DNA from: Microbispora rosea | Lineage (GTDB): Bacteria > Actinomycetota > Actinomycetes > Streptosporangiales > Streptosporangiaceae | Reading direction: 5' to 3' | NCBI RefSeq assembly: GCF_900156315.1 | Contig: NZ_FTNI01000016.1 | Coordinates: forward strand, 62,001-126,000 | DNA length: 64,000 nucleotides | Shown here: positions 47,303-56,436 of the stretch, in pieces | Layout of the letters: every line of letters starts with the position of its first letter | How positions within the stretch are numbered: position 1 is the first letter of the stretch | Notes under the pieces: model-generated | What the model was told of the DNA's origin: nothing | Seen by the model: only the letters and a program-made list of their open reading frames with translations | Databases searched by the model: none | Position numbers and translations under genes: made by a program

Positions 47303-48559
47303 TCAGATCCGCTCGACGTTCGGCCCCCGGCAGCGATTGCGCGTGTCGAACACGAAGGCGCTCTCGCGCTGGACGAGGGCGTAGTCGAAGCAGTCGTGGT
47401 CGGTGAGGACAACGACGGCGTCGGCCGCCGCGATCTCCCACGGCGACGCCTCGGCGATCGCAACCCCCTCGGGCACGAGGGCGAGGTCGACGTGCGGGTC
47501 GGCCGCGTGCACGTCCGCGCCCAGCTTGCGCAGGTGCCTGGCCACCTCGATCGCCGGGGACTCGCGGCAGTCACCGGTGTTCTTCTTGTACGACAGGCCG
47601 AGCAGGAGCACCCGGCTGCCGTTCAGAGCCTTGCGCCGGTCGTTCAGTGCCAGCACCAGCCGGTCGACGACGTGCGCGGGCATGTGGTCGTTGACGTCGT
47701 TGGCCAGCTCCACGAACCGGAAGTTGTGCCCCAGGCTGCGCTTGACCTTCCAGGACAGGTACGACGGGTCGATCGGCAGGCAGTGACCGCCGACGCCGGG
47801 CCCGGGAGTGAAGCGCATGTAGCCGAACGGCTTGGTCGACGCGGCGTCGATGGCCTCCCAGACGTCGATTCCGAGCTGCCCGGCGAAGATCGAAAGCTCG
47901 TTGACCAGGGCGATGTTGACGTGCCTGAAGGTGTTCTCCAGGAGCTTGCACAACTCGGCCACCTGCGGCGAGGACACGGGGACGACCCGCTCGACGACGG
48001 CCTCGTAGAAGGCGCGGACCCGCGCGAGGGCGGCGTCGTCGAGACCGGACACGACCTTCGGCGTGTTCTCCAGGCGCCACCGCGCGTTGCCGGGGTCGAT
48101 CCGCTCGGGGCTGTAGCCGAGGTGGAAGTCACCCGGGGCGCGCAGGCCCGATCCCTCCTCCAGAATCGGGCGCAGGTACTCCTCCGTCGTCCCCGGATAG
48201 GTGGTCGACTCCAGCACCACGGTCGCGCCCGGCCGCAGGCGCGGGGCGAGCGACCGGCCGGACGCCGCGATGTGGCTGAGGTCGGGCACGCCGTCGGTAA
48301 GCGGCGTCGGCACGGTGATCACGCAGACGTCGAAGCCCTCGGCGTCGGCGTAGTCCGCGCTGGCCCGGTAGCGGCCCGTCGCGTGCGCGGCGGCGAGCGC
48401 GTCGTCGCCGACGTCCTCGACGTACGACTGCGCGGCGTTGAGCCGCTTGACCCGCCACTCGTCCACCTCGATGCCCACCACGTCGAATCCGGCGTGCACC
48501 GCGCGGACGGCCAGCGGCAGGCCGACGTACCCCTGCCCGACCACGACCAGTTTCTCCAT
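47303..48559 (-). CDS. UDP-sugar dehydrogenase (WecC/UDP-ManNAc dehydrogenase-like)
   Basis: The 418-aa NAD-dependent enzyme oxidises C6 of a UDP-hexose to the uronic acid in two steps. NAD site VVVGQGYVGLPLAVRA, STTYPGTTEE, FHLGYSPERIDPGN, catalytic Cys in GPGVGGHCLPIDPSYL, and C-terminal LLGLSYKKNTGDCRESPAIEV are all present. The VPTPLTDG and YSPERIDPGN blocks suit the UDP-ManNAc/GlcNAc dehydrogenase group, though exact sugar is not certain. ATG at 48559; the longer frame is a shadow of rmlB. No UDP-GlcNAc 2-epimerase gene is in the window. Confidence 0.9.
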   Translation of the reverse strand: MEKLVVVGQGYVGLPLAVRAVHAGFDVVGIEVDEWRVKRLNAAQSYVEDVGDDALAAAHATGRYRASADYADAEGFDVCVITVPTPLTDGVPDLSHIAASGRSLAPRLRPGATVVLESTTYPGTTEEYLRPILEEGSGLRAPGDFHLGYSPERIDPGNARWRLENTPKVVSGLDDAALARVRAFYEAVVERVVPVSSPQVAELCKLLENTFRHVNIALVNELSIFAGQLGIDVWEAIDAASTKPFGYMRFTPGPGVGGHCLPIDPSYLSWKVKRSLGHNFRFVELANDVNDHMPAHVVDRLVLALNDRRKALNGSRVLLLGLSYKKNTGDCRESPAIEVARHLRKLGADVHAADPHVDLALVPEGVAIAEASPWEIAAADAVVVLTDHDCFDYALVQRESAFVFDTRNRCRGPNVERI

Positions 48560-48597
48560 CAAGGACCCCCGTCCCTTGTCTGTCACAACAGGCGGTC

Positions 48598-49575
48598 TCA
48601 GCCGCGGCGGTTCAGAAGCGGGCGCCACCAGTCCTGGTGGTCCCGATACCAGCGCACGACGTCCGCGAGCCCCTCGTCGAAGTCCACCCGGGGCTTGTAG
48701 CCGATCGCCCTGATCTTGCCGCTGTCCAGCGCGTAGCGCCGGTCGTGCCCGGGCCTGTCGGGCACCTGCTCGACCATCTCCCATCCCACGCCGAAGGCGT
48801 CCAGGATGCGGCGGGTGAGGTCGATGTTGCTCAGCTCGACCCCGCCGCCGATGTTGTAGACCTCGCCGGGCTCCCCCTTGTCCAGCACGAGCTGGATGCC
48901 CCGGCAGTGGTCGTCCACGTGCAGCCACTCCCGCATGTTGCGGCCGTCGCCGTAGAGGGGCACGGGCCGCCCGTCGATCAGGTTCGTGACGAACAGCGGG
49001 ACGACCTTCTCCGGGTACTGGTACGGCCCGTAGTTGTTGGAGCACCGGGTCACCCGGACGTCCAGTCCGTACGTGCGGTGGTAGGCGCGGCAGAGCAGGT
49101 CGGCCCCGGCCTTGGCCGCCGAGTAGGGCGAGTTCGGCAGCAGCGGCTCCGCCTCCGTCCAGGTCCCCGTGTCGATCGAGCCGTACACCTCGTCGGTGGA
49201 CACCTGGACGAACGTGCGGACGTCCGCCTCCAGGGCGGCCTGCAGCAGCCGCTGCGTGCCCAGCACGTTGGTCGTCACGAAGTCGCCCGCGCCGGTGATC
49301 GACCGGTCGACGTGCGTCTCGGCGGCGAAGTTCACGACCACGTCGTGCCCGGGCACCAGCTCGCTCAGCAGCTCCGCGTCGCACACGTCGCCGTACGCGA
49401 ACGTGAAGGCGGGGCTGTTCTCCACAGGGGCGAGGTTGGCCGGGTTGCCGGCGTAGGTGAGCGTGTCCAGCACCGTGACCCGGGCGTCCTCGTACCCGGG
49501 ATAGGCGCCCGACAGCAGCGAGCGGACGTAGTGGGAGCCGATGAAGCCGGCCGCGCCGGCGACGAGCATCTTCAC
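48598..49575 (-). CDS. rfbB: dTDP-glucose 4,6-dehydratase
   Basis: The 325-aa short-chain dehydrogenase-fold enzyme makes dTDP-4-keto-6-deoxyglucose. NAD loop GAAGFIGSHYVR, VNFAAETHVDRSI, STDEVYGSI (catalytic Asp-Glu), active-site Y-x-x-x-K in SPYSAAKAG, RCSNNYGPYQYPEKV. Start GTG at 49575 overlaps the thymidylyltransferase stop (GTGA, 49572-49575). Its product would be aminated by the WecE-like enzyme in this cluster. Confidence 0.95.
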   Translation of the reverse strand: MKMLVAGAAGFIGSHYVRSLLSGAYPGYEDARVTVLDTLTYAGNPANLAPVENSPAFTFAYGDVCDAELLSELVPGHDVVVNFAAETHVDRSITGAGDFVTTNVLGTQRLLQAALEADVRTFVQVSTDEVYGSIDTGTWTEAEPLLPNSPYSAAKAGADLLCRAYHRTYGLDVRVTRCSNNYGPYQYPEKVVPLFVTNLIDGRPVPLYGDGRNMREWLHVDDHCRGIQLVLDKGEPGEVYNIGGGVELSNIDLTRRILDAFGVGWEMVEQVPDRPGHDRRYALDSGKIRAIGYKPRVDFDEGLADVVRWYRDHQDWWRPLLNRRG

Positions 49576-50639
49576 GCGCGCACCTGCACCTTGCTGTGGT
49601 CTCCGATCATGAGCTGATAGGCGTTGGGCACCCCGGTCGCCTTCGTGACCTCCGCGTTGCGGCCGATCAGCGAGTGGGTCATGCCGCGCACACCCCGGAT
49701 GGCCGAGTCGGCGAGCACGATGCTGTAGTCCACCTCGGCGTCCTCGATCACGCAGCCCTCGCCGATCGAGGTGTACGGCCCGACGTACGAGCCAATGATC
49801 TTGGTGTCGGCGCCGATCACCACCGGGCCGCGGATGACCGAGCCCTCCACGACGGCGCCGGGGGCGATGACCACGCGCCCGCTCACCTCCGACAGTCCGT
49901 CCACGGTCCCCGCGACGTCGGGCTCGACCGCCTCCAGCACGATGCGGTTGCACTCCAGCATGTCCTGCAGCCGGCCGGTGTCGCGCCAGTAGCCGGTGAC
50001 GAAGTGCGACCGCACGCGGTGTCCGCTGTCGATGAGCCACTTGATCGCGTCGGTGATCTCCAGCTCGCCCCGCGCGGACGGCCTGATCGCGCGCACGGCC
50101 TCGTGGATCGCGGGCGAGAACGTGTAGACCCCGACGATCGCCAGGTCGCTGCGCGGATACTCGGGCTTCTCCTCCAGCGCGACGATCTCCCCGTCCGGGC
50201 CGAGCTCGGCCACGCCGTAGAACTGCGGCTCGGCCACCCGGGTGAGCAGGATGCGGGCGTCGCACTCCTCCGCGCGAAAGGCGTCGACGAGGCCGCGGAT
50301 GCCGCCGACCAGGAAGTTGTCGCCCAGGTACATGACGAACGGGTCACCGGCCAGGAACTCCCGCGCGACGAGAACGCAGTGCGCCAGCCCGAGCGGCTCC
50401 TCCTGGGGGATGTAGGTGACGTCGAGCCCGAACGCCGAGCCGTCGCCGACGGCCTCGCGGACCTCCCGGCCCGTGTCGCCGATGATGATCCCCACGTCGG
50501 TGATGCCGGCGTCCCTGATCGCCTCCAGCCCGTAGAAGAGCACCGGCTTGTTGGCGACGGGGACGAGTTGCTTGGCCGAGGTGTGGGTCAGCGGGCGCAG
50601 CCGCGTGCCCTTTCCCCCCGCCAGGACGAGTGCCTTCAC
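49572..50639 (-). CDS. rfbA: Glucose-1-phosphate thymidylyltransferase, long form
   Basis: The 355-aa nucleotidyltransferase makes dTDP-glucose. N-terminal GGKGTRLRPLTHTSAKQLVP, MYLGDNFLVGG and EEKPEYPRSD belong to the catalytic domain. Unlike short RmlA (about 290 aa), it has a C-terminal left-handed beta-helix (IAPGAVVEGSVIRGPVVIGA and further hexapeptides), as in the StrD-type enzymes. GTG at 50639. Coupled to the dehydratase downstream. Confidence 0.94.
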   Translation of the reverse strand: MKALVLAGGKGTRLRPLTHTSAKQLVPVANKPVLFYGLEAIRDAGITDVGIIIGDTGREVREAVGDGSAFGLDVTYIPQEEPLGLAHCVLVAREFLAGDPFVMYLGDNFLVGGIRGLVDAFRAEECDARILLTRVAEPQFYGVAELGPDGEIVALEEKPEYPRSDLAIVGVYTFSPAIHEAVRAIRPSARGELEITDAIKWLIDSGHRVRSHFVTGYWRDTGRLQDMLECNRIVLEAVEPDVAGTVDGLSEVSGRVVIAPGAVVEGSVIRGPVVIGADTKIIGSYVGPYTSIGEGCVIEDAEVDYSIVLADSAIRGVRGMTHSLIGRNAEVTKATGVPNAYQLMIGDHSKVQVRA

Positions 50640-50676
50640 CGCTGTTCGCGTCCTTCCCCGATATCCGGTGGGCGGC

Positions 50677-51192
50677 TCATCGCGACTCACCGCGGAGCAG
50701 CGAGTAGAGGACCTGGTCGTGCCAGCCGCCGTCGCGCCACTGGGCCCGCCGCAGGACTCCCTCACGCACGAACCCGATCTTCTCCACCGCGCGCTGCTCG
50801 CCGATGTTGGCCACGTCGGTGAAGCACTGGAGGCGCTCGGCGCGGGTGTGGGCGAACAGGTAGTCCGCCAGCAGGCGCTGCGCCTCGGTGCCGACGCCGC
50901 GGTTGCGGAAGCCCGTGAAGACGCAGATTCCGATCGCCCAGCACCAGCACGTCGCCTCGGGTCCCCAGGCCGTCTTCCACCAGGCCACCCATCCGGCGGT
51001 GTCCCCGCCGGAGTCGATGGCCAGCCGCCCGTAGTCGTCGCCGAGCAGGCCGTTGTCCGCGAACTGGCGGCGCAGCGCGCCGGAGTGGCGATATCCGTAC
51101 CACTGGAATTCGCCCCGCGCCTCGGGCGTCGCCCGTTCCGCTTCGAAAACGTCGAGGTCCGCATCGCGGACCGGCCTCAATGTGACGTCCAT
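50677..51192 (-). CDS. GNAT N-acetyltransferase, possible sugar-amine acetylase
   Basis: The 171-aa single-domain GNAT has LRPVRDADLDVF at the start, acetyl-CoA loop FTGFRNRGVGTEAQRLLADYLF, and IGEQRAVEKIGFVREGVLRRAQWRDGGWHDQVLYSLL, the RimJ/L-like C-terminus. Its position at the head of the rfbA-rfbB operon, with a WecE-like transaminase nearby, suggests it N-acetylates a dTDP-amino sugar (WecD role). That is inference: generic acetyltransferases of this type are common. ATG at 51192. Confidence 0.75.
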   Translation of the reverse strand: MDVTLRPVRDADLDVFEAERATPEARGEFQWYGYRHSGALRRQFADNGLLGDDYGRLAIDSGGDTAGWVAWWKTAWGPEATCWCWAIGICVFTGFRNRGVGTEAQRLLADYLFAHTRAERLQCFTDVANIGEQRAVEKIGFVREGVLRRAQWRDGGWHDQVLYSLLRGESR

Positions 51193-51441
51193 GATCTCCC
51201 CTCATCGGGCATGCGGGAGCCGCGCAGAAGGAACGGAATCGTCCCGCGCTTTTCTCCCGGGCGAGGCCACGGGAAATCCCGTTCGGCCGACCGCCAGTCG
51301 CCAATGCTATGCGCGGACCAGGCCGCGCCCGGCGGGCCACATTGCGAACGAGCGTGAAAGGTGCGGATCGGGTTTCTCAATATCCCGCAAATTCGGATGT
51401 GCGGCACGAGGAGGCCGACAACCGCTCATCAGAATGACGCC

Positions 51442-52416
51442 ATGACCAACGTCTCCGTTGTGATCCCCTGTTACCGATCCGCCCGGACGCTGCCGGCCCT
51501 GGTAGAACGCCTTCTCGCCGTTCTGCCCACCGCCGCGGACCTCTTCGAGGTCGTGCTCGTCGTGGACGGCTCGCCTGACGACACGTGGGAGGTGGCCCAG
51601 AGCCTGGTCGAGCGGCACGACAGCGTCCGCGCCGTGCTGCTGGCTCGAAACTACGGGCAGCACAACGCCCTGGTCGCGGGCATTCGATGCGCGCGCTACG
51701 AGGTCATGGTGACGATGGACGACGACCTGCAGCATCCTCCGGAGGAGATTCCCCGGCTCCTGGCGGGCCTGCGGCCCGACCTCGACATCGTGTACGGAGT
51801 CCCGAGCGGCGGAACGCACGGGCGAATCCGCGATATCGCCTCCAAATCGCTGAAGACTGGTCTTTCCGGGCGGTTCGGCGCGGAAAACGGCGCGGACATC
51901 TCCGCGTTCCGCGCCTTCCGGAGTTTCCTGCGGGAGTCGCTGGACGGCGTCGGAGGTCCGCACACGCAGATCGACATCGCCTTCTCCTGGGCGACCACCC
52001 GGGTCGGCACCGTGGAGGTGCGGATGCAGAGCCGGCTCGTCGGCCGCTCCAACTACACGCCCGCGATGCTCGTCCGCCACGCCATCGGCGTGTTCGTCGG
52101 ATACAGCACGCTCCCGCTACGCCTGGTGACCTATTTCGGCCTGCTGACCGGGGCGCTCGGCATCGTCCTGCTGACGGTCTTCCTGTGGACGTACTGGTCG
52201 GGCGACAGCACGGTCAAGGGCTTCACCTCGACCGCGTCGATGATCGCGTTGTTCGCGTCCGCCCAGATGATCGCGCTGGGCATCATCGGGGAGTACCTCG
52301 GCAGGATCCACGTCGAGAGGATGGGACGACCCACCTACATCGTCCGCACCCGGGTGGAGAGCGGTGCGGCGCAGCCGATGACGGTGACGGGCGGGCCGGA
52401 GGGGTGGAGCGCGTGA
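51442..52416 (+). CDS. GT2 polyprenyl-phosphate glycosyltransferase (GtrB/ArnC-like)
   Basis: The 324-aa membrane-associated family 2 enzyme has SVVIPCYRSARTLPALVERL, LVVDGSPDDTWEV, LARNYGQHNALVAGI, and the metal-binding MDDDLQHPPEEIPRLL. The C-terminus has two membrane spans (about 228-255 and 265-290). It most likely moves a sugar from a nucleotide donor to polyprenyl phosphate on the inner leaflet. ATG at 51442; the stop overlaps the WbqC-like start. The 249-bp gap before it (51193-51441) separates divergent operons and must hold both promoters. Confidence 0.9.
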   Translation: MTNVSVVIPCYRSARTLPALVERLLAVLPTAADLFEVVLVVDGSPDDTWEVAQSLVERHDSVRAVLLARNYGQHNALVAGIRCARYEVMVTMDDDLQHPPEEIPRLLAGLRPDLDIVYGVPSGGTHGRIRDIASKSLKTGLSGRFGAENGADISAFRAFRSFLRESLDGVGGPHTQIDIAFSWATTRVGTVEVRMQSRLVGRSNYTPAMLVRHAIGVFVGYSTLPLRLVTYFGLLTGALGIVLLTVFLWTYWSGDSTVKGFTSTASMIALFASAQMIALGIIGEYLGRIHVERMGRPTYIVRTRVESGAAQPMTVTGGPEGWSA

Positions 52417-53147
52417 AGCGGGTCGCCATCGTGCAGTCGAACTACATCCCCTGGAAGGGGTACTTCGACCTGATCGCGCACGTCGACGAGTTCATCCTGT
52501 TCGACGACGTGCAGTACACCGACAGGGACTGGCGCAACCGCAACCTGATCAAGACGGCGGCCGGCCCGAAGTGGCTGTCGGTCCCCGTACGGCGGGGCCC
52601 GCGTACCCGCCTGATCAACGAGGTGGTCGCGAGCGACATGGAGTGGCCCCGCGCACACTGGCTCCTGCTCGCGCAGACCTACCGCAAGGCCCCCTGCTTC
52701 GAGGAGGTCGCGCCGGCGGTCGAACGGCTCTACCTCGACTGCCGCGCCGACCGGCTGTCGGACATCAACCGGCACTTCCTCCAGGGGCTGCTGGACCTGC
52801 TCGGCATCCCGGCGGCCCTGAGCCGCGCCGAGGACTACGGCGCGGCGGGCACCAAGACCGAGCGCCTCGTGGACCTGTGCCGCAAGGCGGGCGCCGACGA
52901 ATACCTCACCGGGCCGGCCGCCCGCGCCTACCTCGACGAGAGCCTCTTCGACCGGGCCGGGATCGGGGTCCGGTGGTTCGACTACTCCGGCTATCCGGAG
53001 TATCCGCAGGCGCACCCGCCGTTCGACCACCACGTCAGCGTGCTCGACCTGATCTTCAACACCGGGCCGGCCGCCGCCGGATATCTCAAGAGCGCCCAGC
53101 TTCTCAGGAATGCTCAGCGCCGCGCCGGCGGGCCGGCGACCTCGTAG
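52413..53147 (+). CDS. WbqC-like family protein
   Basis: The 244-aa protein has the WbqC signature start VAIVQSNYIPWKGYFDLI, FDDVQYTDRDWRNRN, and KTERLVDLCRKAGADEYLTGPAARAYLD. WbqC-like proteins occur in O-antigen and amino-sugar clusters, often next to DegT/WecE transaminases, but the reaction has not been settled as far as I know. GTG at 52413 overlaps the glycosyltransferase stop (GTGA), so the two are coupled. Its 3' end overlaps the opposing membrane-protein gene by 34 bp (53114-53147). Confidence 0.88.
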   Translation: MKRVAIVQSNYIPWKGYFDLIAHVDEFILFDDVQYTDRDWRNRNLIKTAAGPKWLSVPVRRGPRTRLINEVVASDMEWPRAHWLLLAQTYRKAPCFEEVAPAVERLYLDCRADRLSDINRHFLQGLLDLLGIPAALSRAEDYGAAGTKTERLVDLCRKAGADEYLTGPAARAYLDESLFDRAGIGVRWFDYSGYPEYPQAHPPFDHHVSVLDLIFNTGPAAAGYLKSAQLLRNAQRRAGGPATS

Positions 53148-55570
53148 ACGGTGAAGTCCCCGGAGCGGAACCGCGGGGCGGCGGCGTCTCCGAGCCTCGC
53201 GCCGGGGACCCTCAAACGCTCGTCCACGAACAGCCAGCGCACCCCGTAACGGTCCCGGAGCGACCGGGCCGCCTGCGCCGAAGGCGCGGCGAACACCGCC
53301 TCGTTCTCCCGGAGCCGCTCGCGGTCCCAGAACGGCAGATACCAGAGCACCTGGCCCGGACTCCACCGGTCCAGGCTCGCCGTCGCGTACGCCCACCCCT
53401 CGACGAGCACCCGCCGCTCGGCCAGCGCCGACACCCAGGCCGCGCGGCTGTCGCAGGGGCCGTCGACGCCGAGACGGCAGTGCAGGTTCGTCGCGACGAC
53501 GTCGCCGGGGCGGGAATGGTCGCGCAGCCAGCGCGCGGCGGTGACGATGCCCTGCGGCATCGCCTGGGCCCGTGCCGCGCGGTCGGCATCCTCCGCCGCG
53601 TTCACCGGGGTCTTGTACGTCACCGGAAGGACCCGGGTGAACCAGGCGGCCGGCGTGGCGAACGCCGAGGTCACCACGAGCGTGAGGGCGAACGAGCGCA
53701 GCGCGCCGCGCCGCGCGGCGGCCAGCGCGACAGCCGTCAGCGCCACGAAGACCAGCAGGGCGGCGTACGGCAGGGCGAGCACGCGGAGCGGCTCACCGTC
53801 GGGCAGCGGGACCCGCACGTCGCACAGGATCCGGATGCAGTAGGCGGCGACGGCCCCGGCGCCGGCGGCGCACACGATGGGCAGCGGCGACGTCCCCGAC
53901 CTGCGTACGGCGGTGACGAGTCCGTAGACCGAGACGATCGCCAGATAGGGATAGGGCGCCTGGAGGAAGTAGATCTCCGACAGGCCGGGATGCCCGAAGC
54001 AGAGCGCCACGGCCAGCCCGGCCAGGCTCATGCCGAGGGTCAGCACGACGGCGGGTCTGGCGAGCGCCCGGGGCCTGCTGAGCAGGCCGAGCGTCCCGCA
54101 CCAGGCGACGGCCCCGGACAGGACGCACAGGAGGGTGAGCCCGAGCACCGTCGTCAGCGGCCCCCCGAGCGGCCTTCCGTCGCCGACCACGCCGCCCCAC
54201 GTCACGCGCATCAGGGACAGCGGGGCGGCCGTCGTCCCGCCGCGCACCCCGCCGTACAGGACGAACTGGGCGTAGAGCAGGCAGGCCGCACTCATGCCCA
54301 GTGCGACAAGGGCGGGGCCGTGCGGGCGACGGCGCCGCACCGACCCGGCGACGGCCACCGCCGCGAGGCCCGCCGTGAGCAGGGGCAGGTACGTCGCCTT
54401 GGCCCCCATGACGGCCGCCAGGAAGACCCCCAGCAGGAGCCATTCACGCGGGTTCCGCCGCCCGTTCTCCGGCAGCCGCCGGTTCTCCAGCAGATCGCTC
54501 AGCAGGAGGAAGACCGGGACGAACAGCAGCGCGCCGAAGGTCTGGGTGGGGCTCGACCAGGATTGGACCGGTTTCCAGACCAGCGCCCCGCCGGCCGGGC
54601 CGATGTAGAGGTTCGGCGCCGCGACGAGGAAGACGGCGGCCAGGGCGGTCAGGGCTCCGGCCCGCGACCCGATGACGCGCCGGGCGGCCATGCCCAGCAG
54701 GACCACGAGCGCCGCGATCATCGGCAGCATGCCGAGGCGGAACAGCAGCACCAGCGGCTCGACGCCGGTCACCCAGCTCGCCGCCGCGTAGTGGGCGTAG
54801 ACGAACCAGTGGTACGGCAGGGGCTCCCCGGCGACGATCGGCATCGTCGGGGGCACGTGGTGCCGCAGCTCGCCGATGAACGCCAGGTGCAGGGGCATGT
54901 CGGGGTACGACGCCCCGAGCGCCGGCCAGGTGAGGGCCTGTGTACGGAAGAAGTTGACCGCGCTCCAGACCACCAGGTAGGCGACGACGAGGGCCAGCGA
55001 CCACGACCACCAGATCGGCGACCGGGCCGTTGCGGGGGCGCTTCTCCAGTGCCGCCGCAGGCGGGGCACGAGGAGGAAGGCGGCGTACGTCGCGACCGGC
55101 CAGGAGAGGACGAGCAGCGGCGCCCCCACGGCCCGGGCCGCGACGTAGGCGAACACCTCCAGCGCGTATCCGAGGGCCAGCCCGAGCGCGAGTTCCTCGC
55201 CCCGGGAGCGGTCACCCCGATAGAGGGCGCGGACCAGCAGCGTTCCCGGGACCGCGAGGCAGGCGACGACGTAGCCGCAGAAACGGGCCATGTCCGAGAC
55301 GCGGACGCCGTAGCGGCTCAGCGCGGCCGCCGTCAGCGCGAGCACCACGACGGCCGGCGCCCATCTCACCAGCATTCGCCGTGCCGGTGCGCCGTTCGCC
55401 GGCGCGCCGTTCGTCGCCGCGCCGATCGTCGATTCCTGCCGGGATTTCACCGGGCTCCGGGTCCGCGCGCTTCCTCCGGTCGCGCTCCTCGCGACCGAAT
55501 CGAACAGCGCTTTCTCATCCGATCGGGACGGGCCCGTCGCAGGGATTTCCCGAGGCGAGGTGTCAGCCAT
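53114..55570 (-). CDS. Large multi-span membrane protein, GT-C glycosyltransferase candidate
   Basis: The 818-aa protein has a basic/low-complexity N-terminus (1-65), then about 14-16 membrane spans and a C-terminal soluble domain (about 690-818) that includes WLRDHSRPGDVVATNLHCRL and VRWLFVDERLRVPG. The first outer loop carries SYPDMPLHLAFIGELRHHVPPTMP and PYHWFVYAHYAAASW, with acidic and His residues typical of polyprenyl-phosphate-dependent GT-C enzymes. With the GtrB-like and GtrA-like genes nearby it could be the transferase that decorates a surface polymer. No named family is certain. ATG at 55570. Confidence 0.72.
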   Translation of the reverse strand: MADTSPREIPATGPSRSDEKALFDSVARSATGGSARTRSPVKSRQESTIGAATNGAPANGAPARRMLVRWAPAVVVLALTAAALSRYGVRVSDMARFCGYVVACLAVPGTLLVRALYRGDRSRGEELALGLALGYALEVFAYVAARAVGAPLLVLSWPVATYAAFLLVPRLRRHWRSAPATARSPIWWSWSLALVVAYLVVWSAVNFFRTQALTWPALGASYPDMPLHLAFIGELRHHVPPTMPIVAGEPLPYHWFVYAHYAAASWVTGVEPLVLLFRLGMLPMIAALVVLLGMAARRVIGSRAGALTALAAVFLVAAPNLYIGPAGGALVWKPVQSWSSPTQTFGALLFVPVFLLLSDLLENRRLPENGRRNPREWLLLGVFLAAVMGAKATYLPLLTAGLAAVAVAGSVRRRRPHGPALVALGMSAACLLYAQFVLYGGVRGGTTAAPLSLMRVTWGGVVGDGRPLGGPLTTVLGLTLLCVLSGAVAWCGTLGLLSRPRALARPAVVLTLGMSLAGLAVALCFGHPGLSEIYFLQAPYPYLAIVSVYGLVTAVRRSGTSPLPIVCAAGAGAVAAYCIRILCDVRVPLPDGEPLRVLALPYAALLVFVALTAVALAAARRGALRSFALTLVVTSAFATPAAWFTRVLPVTYKTPVNAAEDADRAARAQAMPQGIVTAARWLRDHSRPGDVVATNLHCRLGVDGPCDSRAAWVSALAERRVLVEGWAYATASLDRWSPGQVLWYLPFWDRERLRENEAVFAAPSAQAARSLRDRYGVRWLFVDERLRVPGARLGDAAAPRFRSGDFTVYEVAGPPARR

Positions 55571-55718
55571 GCGTGCGATTCTGGCGGCGGCGGCACCGCG
55601 AATTCGCCCGCGACCTCGTTCCGGGCGGATTCCTTGACATTCTTTTGCGGGTGTCCCGCTCGCCGGTCGGAAACGCGGAAATCGCGAAATCGCATTTCCG
55701 GCGTCCTGCGAACCTCCG

Positions 55719-56417
55719 TCAGGAAGGACGGTGCGCCCGCACTACCAGGGTGACCCCCGGAAACGACTTGACGGGCAGATATCGCTCGGCCGCGACCACG
55801 GCGCCCAGTCCCAGGTTGACCAGCAGCGGCACGTCGGTGACGTCGGAGCCTCTGGTGCGCTTCCTGCGCCAGGCCACGACCGGCCGCATCAGCACGTTCC
55901 AGCTCCACATGCGGTCGACGACCAGCCCGGCCCCGCGCAGCAGCGCGGACAGTTCCTCCCGGGCGTACCTGCGGAAGTGGAAGGACGCCACGTCGTGCGC
56001 CGACCACAGCGCCATGTCGCACGGGACCGTGATCAGCGCCCGGCCCCCCGGCCGCAGCACCCGCACCAGCTCGCGGGCGGCCGTGCGGTCGTCCTCGATG
56101 TGCTCGAGCACGTCGAACGCGAGCACGAGGTCGAAGGACTCGCCGGGCAACGGCAGGTCGCACGCGTCGGCGTGGATCGCCCGCAGCCCTCGCCGGAGGG
56201 CCAGCTCGACCGCGGTCTCGGAGTAGTCGGCCGCCAGCGCGTCCCACCCGTGCTCGACCAGCACCCGGGTGTTGCCGCCGCCCGCGGCGCCGATGTCGAG
56301 TGCCGTGCCGGGCGGACCGAGCCGCCGCAGCTCCCGGGCGAGCATGGCGCGCCGCTCCCGGTACCACCAGTGCCGGTCCTCCAGCTCGACGGTACGGCGG
56401 ATGTCAGTGGCCTCCAT
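55719..56417 (-). CDS. Class I SAM-dependent methyltransferase
   Basis: The 232-aa Rossmann-fold methyltransferase begins MEATDIRRTVELEDRHWWYRERR, a start shared by methyltransferases of polysaccharide clusters. SAM motif I is ALDIGAAGGGNTRVLVEHG, followed by LPGESFDLVLAFDVLEHIEDD (motif II/post-II) and RVLRPGGRALITVPCDMALWSAHD. Target is probably a sugar hydroxyl or polyprenyl-linked glycan, inferred only from the cluster. ATG at 56417. The 148-bp gap 55571-55718 to the large membrane protein gene shows no gene. Confidence 0.87.
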   Translation of the reverse strand: MEATDIRRTVELEDRHWWYRERRAMLARELRRLGPPGTALDIGAAGGGNTRVLVEHGWDALAADYSETAVELALRRGLRAIHADACDLPLPGESFDLVLAFDVLEHIEDDRTAARELVRVLRPGGRALITVPCDMALWSAHDVASFHFRRYAREELSALLRGAGLVVDRMWSWNVLMRPVVAWRRKRTRGSDVTDVPLLVNLGLGAVVAAERYLPVKSFPGVTLVVRAHRPS

Positions 56418-56436
56418 GGGCAGCCTTTCCTAATGA

